Shown here piece after piece: positions 55,512-64,000 of a DNA stretch of 64,000 bases. Numbering within the stretch: position 1 is the stretch's first letter; the number at the start of each line of letters is the position of its first letter. The stretch is from Hemileia vastatrix (taxonomy: Eukaryota > Basidiomycota > Pucciniomycetes > Pucciniales > Zaghouaniaceae): contig JASXTE010000014.1 in assembly GCA_030280995.1 (NCBI GenBank), forward strand, positions 24,906,150 to 24,970,149, read 5' to 3'. Under the pieces are notes generated by a model that searched no databases, had not been told where the DNA came from, and saw nothing but the letters and a program-made list of their open reading frames with translations. The translations under genes were made by a program, and so were the position numbers.

Positions 55512-56567
55512 AAAGAGATGACTTAATAGAGGAAGAAATAGAATCAGAAAAGTATTATTTATCTAATTTTAAGACAAATCTAAAAAAGTTTGATATTAAA
55601 AATTTTTATCATATATACACAACTTAATGAAAATTTAAACATGATAAATACTGGGAGTAGATGTAACAGTTTCAGTTATGATAATTATAGTATTATCTAT
55701 TTTTTTAATTTGTGAAATAGAATAATTTTTTTTTTCATAATATTATATGAAAATTTGATTTACTTTTGAGGAATTATATAAGTTGTGAAGTCTTTAAATG
55801 TCCTTTTTATCAAATTGGTAGCAATGATTCTAAAATAAAGGAACTATAATAAAGAATTTGGAATATATTAGCCATAAAAATGTGCTTTTAATGCTACCAA
55901 ATTAACTGTAAAGTATTTTAGGTCAAACAGGCTTATTAATAAAAAATAAATAACAAATAGTTGATGGAAGAATATGAATAAAAAATAGATTAAATTGTAT
56001 TTTTTTCAGAATACACACATTTAATTATTTAAGTTGTTCTACTTCTGATTAAAAATGTTACAATCAATGAAAAAATTTGTAAAAATTAAAAGATTATTCA
56101 ATATTAAAGGTAAAGTAACAAAACTAGAGCAGTTATCATATTTTATATAAAAAATAAGATATTTAAGAATTTAAGACAAGTTTTGAAATCATATAAGTAG
56201 ATTTTAAATTCTTTTTTATTGCTGGACTTAAAAAAATTTTTTTTAATAATTAATTAAGAAAATCATGTCAAAGGTTTCTTAATAAATTTCAAAGATGGTC
56301 ACATGTTTGATGTATTTGAAGGAAAATAACTTGAATTATACAAGATAAATAATATACACAGAAATTTATCTATTTAAATGTTGGAATAATAATTTATTGA
56401 AAGGCTATGTTTAGAAAAAAAAAGGTGATACTGGCTTAATGGAGCTCCAGTGATTAATAAAATCTGCAGAAATAGCCCTAGAAATTCCTGGAGGACTTTG
56501 GGTATCAAATTTTAAAGGAAATGTATAACACTTTCCTATAAAAGGTTTTATTAATGTTAAAATAAAG
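55512..56567. other. AT-rich interval with no recognised feature
   Basis: No credible gene or repeat. A short minus-strand open frame at 56411-56617 is probably 3' sequence of the next gene in another frame. Confidence 0.45.
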
Positions 56568-58815
56568 TTATTTAAATTTTTCCAAATTATTTCTTCCATC
56601 AAATGATTTTTTTTCATGTAAATTAAGAAAATTAATTTCTGATATCACCTCCAAGCAATCAGCTGCTGAAGCCAATATATGATCTTGAGAGCTCAGAAGT
56701 AAACCACGGACACCATCGATTATATAGAATGTGAAAAATTGATATTGGTGGTGGGAGTATTCAGAATTTATCTTGTTTAGCGCAGCCTTTTGTTTCTGTT
56801 CCATTATAGTAAGTTGAGTATTTTCATTTTTCTGACTTGATTGTTGAGCTTCGCTAGTCTTTCCACTTGATATTGTTGCATCACAATATTTTGATTTAAG
56901 AATGATAATTGACATAATTATATCAATGATAATATTTCTGATTTGAAGAAGAGTTGACATTGATATATCACGGGTATGAAGTGCAGTGGGACCAACTTCT
57001 AAGCAATCAGGAATCGGACTCTTCAGATTTAAAAGGTGAGCTATAAGCTGAAGACCACGTTCAATTGGACAATCTGAGTTAATGTTTTGATGTGATGGAA
57101 GCTGGCTGAATTAATGTGCGGTCAGATAAAGTGAAGAGGATATAAGAGATACCCATGAAGAACGGCAGTGGTCACTTGGGATCATTAATCTCATGATCAT
57201 TTGGATAAGATTGGATTCAGGGTGATCCATTTTCTTTGTTGAGGAAAGAATTTCAGTTTAAAAACCATCAGGAACACATAAATCTTCCATTTTTTTGAAA
57301 TCAATATTATCGAGTACCCATAGCTGTGAGCTATCAATCTCTAAAAAAATATTTGCTACAAAAGGAAAAAAAAATAAGTAAAAGAACAAAGTCAAGACTA
57401 AAAACTATTGTAACTTACTTAACTCAGTAAGTTTTGAAAGACAATCTTCTCCAAAAGATTTTTCCCAATGAAAAGTAAAAATTGAAATATTTAACATGGG
57501 TTCTTGGGAAGAAGTAGAAGAGCGTAATTCAAGGAGAGTAACAATTTCCAATGACGACCTGAGGACTTTTTCCATGCTTATTCTACCTTTTAAAAAATTA
57601 TGAATTTTACTAAATTCCTCCTGAAAATCAGAGTCTTTTAGAACTGAGGGTGAATAAGTTTGAGGTTTTTTTATATCTTGATTGGAGTTGATTTCATTCG
57701 TAGAGAAGCTTTCAAAGTGGTCAAAGTAAGTAATTTAGGAGGTGATGGGTATTGCTTCTTAGAAATGAAGGAATTCGGTGATGAGCGGTTTGAATCATCA
57801 TCTTTATCAAATATATTATCATGTCTTGAAGAAGATTTTAAAGTTTTCTTGTTTTGATGAGCAAGAATAGCTTCATATTCTGACATTTCATCATTGCTAT
57901 TTTCATCGCTCTTTTCATCATCTTCATCAAGGAGAGGGCGTTTATGGATGGAACAATCTACATTAGGTGAGTTTATGGTACAAAGTATCAAAAGAAAGAT
58001 AAAAAGTAAAATATGTAAGTAATAAAAGAGATATATGATAGAGTTTTAAAGATAAAAGAATAACAAGAAAAAAAAAAGGAAACAAGAATATACTCATTAT
58101 CAAAGCCTTTGCTTTTTTTTTGAGATTTATTATTTGATACATCAGAAAATTCATTAGCAGAAGCCGGTTAAATACGTCGAACAAAAGAGGAGCCTCGGGA
58201 TAATTTTTTTTTCTTGGAGCGGATAACAGGTGTTTCAAGATTTTACTTAGAAGTTGAAGCATGAGTTAAAGCTGATGGTTTATCTGTCTCATCATCATCC
58301 CTAATGACCATGATTTCATAAGGAGGAATCATTCCCTCCTTGTAAGCTACAAATATATATGAAGAAAAAGTATTAATAATCTTATCTACTAATTTAAAAG
58401 GAGACCAAAAAAGTGTAGAACATACATTTTTCAAGGCTTTTCACATATTGGAGTAAGTCATTACAAGGGTTAGATAAATATGAAGGAGAAGGATTATTGT
58501 TAAGGATCTTGACAAGTTCTTCTGTTTTATCTCTAGCCAATTCAAGTAAATTGCAAGACTGAACTCTCATTATTTCCTGCCTCTCATTTCTATAAACCGG
58601 AGGGTTAGGTGCATGGCCATGTGGCAGACATGGTGCAAGCTCAAAAGCTTCAAAGCGAGTATCAATCAGAGAGTGGGATAAAACACATTCTTGCGCTGGA
58701 AAATCAATTTTTTTAAAGAAAAAGATATTGAAAATAAGTGACATATATATTAATTAGGAGAGAGGAACATGATATACATACAAAGTGGAGGTGTAGGATT
58801 TGTAATACTAGACAT
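56568..58815 (-). pseudogene. Unknown multi-exon gene, decayed
   Basis: A start ATG at 58815 (MSSITNPTPPL) is followed by a GTATGT...TTTCCAG intron and an exon to about 58430 (SQECVLSHSL...YVKSLEK). Another intron ends at TTTGTAG near 58345, and the exon beyond begins AYKEGMIPPYEIM. Further pieces follow: an acidic, Ser/Asp/Glu-rich stretch at 57671-57960, then 57650-57425, and a helical-looking region from 57250 to the stop at 56568 (KMDHPESNLIQMIMRLMIPS...IERGLQLIAHLLNLKSPIPD). At least four in-frame TAA codons interrupt it, all where CAA would restore glutamine. No domain was recognised. It converges on the dioxygenase-like remnant. Confidence 0.55.
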
Positions 58816-59800
58816 ATTGATTAATGAATATTAAAAAAAGTATTCTATATCAAAAAATTATGATTTAATATGATGAATAATTATAATAAACTCTATTCTA
58901 GAAAATTGAAGTTGATAAATTAATAGGATAAAAAATTGAATAAGATTAAAATTAAAGTGAGGATGAAAGAAACAGAAAACATAAAGAGGGGGATTTTATA
59001 TTATTTGAGCTTTTTTTAACATGTATTATTCATAGTGGGGTAAACTGAGTAACATGCTAAATCACAATCTGTTTATATTGAAGCAAAATTTAATGTAGCT
59101 AACAGAAAATACTAGGAATTCTTTGGGAACTTTTAGTGTAAAAAACGAATGATAACAAATGTATATCCCATATGCAAATTGCCACGGGTAAATACAAAAT
59201 TTTTTAAATTAGAATTTACTCCTAAACAATGGAGATACACTTAATTAGTATATTATATGAAAAAAAGGATAATGCTTTATAAATATTTGTTAAATTTACT
59301 TTCAGATGACAATGCAAGATTCACAAATATACTGATATGCCTCATCAAACAAGAAATGAATTATAAATATAAAATTGGTAACATAAGAATTTAAGATAAG
59401 AATTTGTTTTTTAAGTGACAGGAGGAGTGTCAGGCTAGGGTGTGGGCACTGTGACCAAACCATTGATAAACTTAGATACAACTAAGGGAAAAAAATTGAA
59501 TAGTTTTATTTTACTATATATCTTAGTCTGCACAAGATATTGCATTTTTGTCCCTAACTATACCAATATTGTTACTTTTCAAAAGTTATAGGACTACTAA
59601 GTTGATAAAATTTAATTATGAATCACCCAATGAAATACCTTAAGCAACATTCAAAATTATTAAAATATTAATATTCAATTTGAGATTTGTAATAGCTAAT
59701 TTTTCACAACTTACCACAGTTTTGATTAATATAATAAAACTTGAAAAAAATTGTTGAGATAACCTAGAAATGGGTGCAAGAAAATTTATGAAACATATGA
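58816..59800. other. AT-rich interval with no recognised feature
   Basis: No gene, RNA or repeat array supported. It includes the presumed promoter region of the minus-strand gene ending at 58815. Confidence 0.45.
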
Positions 59801-59829
59801 CTTGAAACTTAACTCATACACTATTGATA

Positions 59830-61790
59830 AACTTCATGGATCCTGATTAATTTCTATCAAAATTAATTTTGAGACTTCCATATTTAATTTTAGCTATGAC
59901 CAAGTACTGTAAGTGCCATGGTTTGTATTCAATATATTGGTGTTGAAATTAATTGTGATAGGAATTAACAAGTATATTTGGCACCATGCATGAAACCCTG
60001 ACAGAAAACACCAAATTTATGAGGCAATGAACCTCATAATTTTGATCGAAATTAATGTAGACCCCTGCATATTGAATACAAGCTATTTCACATGGACTAC
60101 ACAGACATAGATAAAATTCAACATGCATGGCTTAAAATTAATTTTAATCAAAATTAACCAAGGCATTAAAACATCAATTTTTATATGATGTACTTGATCA
60201 AACCAGTTAATCTAAATGCTTAGCTTACCTATACTTATTGGAATTTGATGCATAGTCCATGTCCATATTAATTTCGATTGAAATTAATGTTGACTGATAC
60301 ATAATGAATACATGCTATGCCACTTACACTTTCCAGGCATAGCTACCATTAAATATGCCAGTATCAAAAATAAATTTCGATTGAAATTAATGAGCATGAT
60401 AATCATGAATTTCTGGAGTCAACTGCTTATTTTTATGTATGGTTCCTTTCCAACATTTATTTTGATTGAAATTACTTTTGATACTGGCATATTGCATGTA
60501 GCCTTGCCTGGAAAGTGTAAGTGGAATAGTGTCTATTCATTATGTATTTCTCAACATTAATTTCAATTGAATTTAATATTGACATTTGCATATTGAACCC
60601 AAGCCATCAAACAACCTAAAAGATTCTTCATAAAACTGCCCATTAATTTTGATCAAAATTAAGGCTGACCATATACATATTGAATGGTAGTTATATCTGG
60701 TCTGAGTAATCAGATATTACTTATATTCAATATGTATTGGTCAACATTAATTTTGATCAAAATTAATGAGCATTTTGATCATGAACTTTTTTAGTCTGTT
60801 AGTTGTTTCAATGCATAATGGCATGCCAACATTAATTTTGATCAAAATTAATGTTGAAATGATATAATTCTTTTTTGCATGACATGTAAAGAACAGCAAG
60901 TATTTTTAAGTATTTAAATTTACTATACATGTTGAGCGTAAATACAAAATTTACATATCCATATTAATTTCTATAAAAATTAATGTTGACCAAAACATAA
61001 TAAATAGTAAATATGCCGGGTTAGTGTAAGTGGCATAGCTTTTTTTCAACCTGCACTTGGCAACATTAATTTCAATGGAAATTAAGGTTCATGATTATCA
61101 TCAATTTATGCAGTCAGTTGCTTACTGTTATGCATGGTAACATGTCAACATTAATTTTAATAAAAATTGAATTTGACTTGCCACCAAGCATTTTTCTGTA
61201 AGATGAAAAGTAGGGCCCTCTATTCTTAAGTAAACACATTAAAATGCATATTGAGCATGTATATATCATTTACACATTAATATTAATTTCAATCATAATT
61301 AATGTTGACCAATACACATTGTACACAAGCTTTACAACTTACACACACCAGATATAACTACCATTCAATATGTATATGGTCAACCCTAATTTCGATCAAA
61401 ATTAATGAGCAGTTTTATGAAGACTTTTTTGGGTTGTTTTCTGGGTTGAGTTCAATATGAAAATGTCAATATTAAATTCTATTGAAATTAATGTTGACCA
61501 ATACATAATGAATACACACTATGCCACTTACACTTTCCAGGAATAGACACCATGCAATATGCCAGTATCAAAATAAATTTCGATCAAAATTAATATTGGA
61601 AGGGCACCATGCATTAAAAAATGCAGTTGACTCCTGTAATTCATAATTCACATGCTCATTGATTTTGATCAAAAATTATTTTGATACTGGCATATTTAAT
61701 GGTAGCTATTCCTGGCAAGTGTAAGTGGCATAGCGTGTATTCACTATGTATTTGTCAACATTAAATTTGATTGAAATTTATATGGATACA
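59830..61790. repeat. Array of about 20 AT palindromes at roughly 100-base spacing
   Basis: The core ATTAATTTnGATnnAAATTAAT recurs near 59850, 60049, 60149, 60270, 60371, 60452, 60551, 60643, 60743, 60829, 60961, 61061, 61147, 61285, 61383, 61468, 61573, 61657 and 61756. The copy near 60829 is a perfect 30-base palindrome reading CAACATTAATTTTGATC and its complement. Between cores, larger inverted blocks pair up, for example CCACTTACACTTTCCAGG near 61516 with CCTGGCAAGTGTAAGTGG near 61714. An ORF at 60312-60560 is made of these repeats and is rejected. Confidence 0.88.
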
Positions 61791-61996
61791 TAAATGTGAC
61801 ATAAAGAGGTATGGACCATCAATTTGTTGAAAATACATTTTTATATCTCATACATTATTTGTTTTTCTTAAATTAAATGTTACTCTCTCTCAATATCACT
61901 TTATAACATTTACCAAGCTGCTTTGAAAAAAAACAGAATACATAAAATTCAATATAAGATAGCTATATTGCACAGAAGATCACCGTTATACTTAAG

Positions 61997-63676
61997 TTAT
62001 GATGATGTTGATGCTCTATTAATTGATTCCTGAATCTTTACCAGATCAATATCAGCTCCAACCCCAAGTGACTCACACTCCTTCACAGATAATCCTTGCA
62101 AAAATGTTGCTGAATAGCAATTTTTGGGGAGGTATTTGGGAACATTTAATATACCATTTTGTGCAACTGTCCTTTCTGATGACCGTGAATATGTTTTTAA
62201 TGCTGATTTTCTTTGAGCTGGTGTATGGGCTAAGTCCTTTGTCATCTTATCCATTTTTTTAAACAAATCATTGAGTTTAGGATTTTGCCATCCAGGAATA
62301 GCTCAGATAGGTGCAGTTGGGGCTGGTGCTGGGCCTTCCTCGATATCAGAGATGCACCTAGTATCATGAAAAAGCACAACAAAACCTGGCACATCACTGC
62401 AGAGATCTCTTGCTAACTTGTAGCGTGCACTAGCAATCTTAATTCCAACTAAATCAGCTTCATAATAACAAAAAGCAAAGTAAAATAATAAAAAACTTAC
62501 CTTGGTCCGATAATGTTTTACTTGTGCCCTTGCCCTCTTTTCGATCTTTTCTCTTGCTAACCTTTCCTCTTCTTGCCCAAACAACCTTATCATCTCATTC
62601 CCCTTATTAACTACCCATTTCTCCATAACACATTGAGTGAACTGAAGCTTTGACTGATCGATTGTATTCAAGGTGGTGAGCCACCTGGTACAGTGGTCGC
62701 ATACTATGCTTCCCATGATTTGATTCCAAGTTGATTCCGAAAAATCACGGCAAGTCCAATCAAAGGCGAATTTCGGAAAACCTTTTTCTTTCAATTCAAG
62801 CTCTAAGTTTCTTTTGACAGAAAGTGGGATTGGTGCTCCTCCTTTTAGTCCTCAAGGCTCAGGTGCTGGAAAAAAATCGGGTAGTCTAATTTTGGATCGC
62901 AAGAAGGCTATAGAATCGGTTATCAGAAATTGTCTATCAGCTTCAGAATTGGCACAGTAGAAGATTGGACTTGGGTTAGGACAGTTTGAATGGTTTTTAG
63001 TTTGAATTGGCTCCAATCTTTCCAATTTTCAATCTCCAAAGGTGTTGGGCTCGCAGGATATTTTGTTATTTGTATTGGTCCCCCAATACAATACTTCAGA
63101 AAGTGGTAAATATTTCTATTTAGACTGTCCGAGCTCCTTTGAACATCATTCCTTCTAACTAAGCCTCTTACAGCTCTTAACCCCCATTCTTGCTCATGAG
63201 ACTCTGCTGAATTGAGTCTGTGGTAATCACTGATACCCACTAGGATTGAGGGATACACTAACGATTCAAATAAGTTAGATAAATTGGTTAATTTTAAATA
63301 ACCAAATACACTACAAATTTGAATTACCAGCTCCACTTGTGCTTGCTCCTTGGTTAGGCTGAGCAGGTGATAATTGGTCTCCGAAAAATTCCCTCATTAC
63401 TTCACTATCCCAATCTCTTCCTAGCTGATTGGCTTGCTGATTAGCACTTTCAGGAGCAGAAGAATGATTGGGATTAAAATTTCTCGTTTCTGCATGAGCC
63501 TCTTTGCCAGTATTGGGATAAGGAGGTGGGTTAGGATTAGGCAGTAAAGGTTGAGATGCATCTGGAGGTGGATCAGCAGTGGGCATTGAAGGAGTATTTC
63601 CAGTATTAGTATGTTGAGGTGTAAAAAAATTGGAATCTTTTGGGTCAACAGACATACCTTCAAAATTATCATCCAT
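61997..63676 (-). pseudogene. Unknown spliced gene, lightly decayed
   Basis: The ATG at 63676 opens a Pro/Asn/Ser-rich N-terminus (MDDNFEGMSVDPKDS). A GTAATT...GTTAG intron at 63327-63258 joins in phase to VYPSILVGISDYHRLN. Coding-like sequence then continues with a TGA near 62850, through KEKGFPKFAFDWTCRDFSES and a Glu/Arg-rich helix (EEERLAREKIEKRARAQVKH), a probable second intron from a GTAAGT at 62500, then IASARYKLARDLCSDVPGF. Another TGA near 62305 precedes the last piece, 61997-62266, ending INRASTSS. Both TGA codons would be CGA in a repaired copy, or are ends of real exons. No known domain was seen. It lies 120 bases from a CACCAC transposon end. Confidence 0.55.
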
Positions 63677-63794
63677 AATGAAATGTAATAAATCAAAATA
63701 AAATAAAAATAATCAGTTGTTAAAATTTATACCTATCAAAGTTAAAGTAAAAAAAGATACTATGTTTATAGTCTTGTAAACAAATATGATCTCT

Positions 63795-64000
63795 CACCAC
63801 AGAAAATTTTGGGGGGTATTGCTAGCAATACCCCTTATTTAAAAATGTTGGGAAGTGGTTGGAAAGCTGTTGGAAGGCTTTTGGGAGTTCATTTTGAAGT
63901 AAGATTTAAATTAATTGGACAAAGATTTGGTAATCAGTTTGTCACGCACCATGTGACACTTGAGGCAAAAGCAGCTCATTAAATCAATAATATTGAGTCC
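63795..64000 (+). mobile_element. Left end of another CACCAC-terminated element (cut by window)
   Basis: CACCACAGAAAATTTT at 63795 is followed by a G run and TATTGCTAGCAATACCCC, the same tip and hairpin as at 31699. Beyond the hairpin the sequence is not the same as the inverted-repeat arms, so it is a different member of the group. It runs off the window. Confidence 0.75.
63940..64000 (+). repeat. Start of an LTR of the LTR-1 family (cut by window)
   Basis: TGTCACGCACCATGTGACAC followed by CTTGAGGC and AAATCAATAATATTGAGTCC matches the LTR-1 LTR in reverse of its plus-strand copies, with more divergence than the other three copies show. It lies within the subterminal part of the CACCAC element. 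Confidence 0.8.

Overview
The window looks like a repeat-rich, AT-rich stretch of a fungal nuclear genome, most likely from Basidiomycota. The evidence is short GT-AG introns (about 55-70 bases), two Ty3/gypsy retrotransposons of types common in Basidiomycota, a decayed Tnp2/CACTA-like transposase, a decayed SNF2 helicase and a possible TET/JBP-like dioxygenase remnant. I saw no rRNA, tRNA or CRISPR array. Assignment to a phylum is inference; nothing here fixes the species.

Layout. (1) 1-3857 and 12352-13069 form one arm, and 31699-36262 the other, of a non-coding inverted repeat of at least 4.5 kb. Both arms end in the same terminus, CACCACAG followed by a GC-flanked palindrome. The left arm is split by a complete Ty3/gypsy chromovirus on the minus strand (LTR-1, 3858-12346, target duplication AGGAT). 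The right arm keeps the empty site. (2) 13070-31698, between the arms, holds an SNF2 helicase pseudogene, then a 10.5-kb element with CACCAC ends and a TAT duplication (17356-27861), then a Tnp2-like transposase pseudogene. The 10.5-kb element is filled with a tandem array whose roughly 606-base unit carries a long palindrome. (3) 36263-40515 is AT-rich spacer with a cluster of hairpins and a solo LTR of the LTR-1 family (duplication CAAGT). (4) 40516-55511 is a probable dioxygenase gene remnant interrupted by a second Ty3/gypsy element on the plus strand (LTR-2, 40790-54897, duplication ACGG). LTR-2 itself carries a solo LTR of a third family (46643-47819, duplication CATTT). (5) 55512-64000 holds two decayed multi-exon minus-strand genes of unknown function, an array of about 20 AT palindromes, and at the right edge another CACCAC terminus carrying an LTR-1-type fragment.

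The most interesting signal is shared by the two unrelated retrotransposons. Each has, between pol and its 3' LTR, an antisense, intron-containing gene that starts next to the 3' LTR and reads back toward pol. These genes encode Cys-rich proteins with the pattern C-x2-C, then 15-19 residues, then C-x2-C-x6-C with a basic stretch, like half of a fungal Zn2Cys6 cluster. In LTR-1 and LTR-2 the main antisense gene is open across its splice junction, while the sense gag-pol around it has stops and frameshifts. This suggests a retrotransposon accessory or regulatory system. LTR-2 also has a second, damaged antisense gene of the same kind.

Most premature stops are TGA where arginine (CGA) is expected in LTR-1, and TAA where glutamine (CAA) would fit in the minus-strand genes. 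This points to C-to-T decay, by methylated-cytosine deamination or a RIP-like process.
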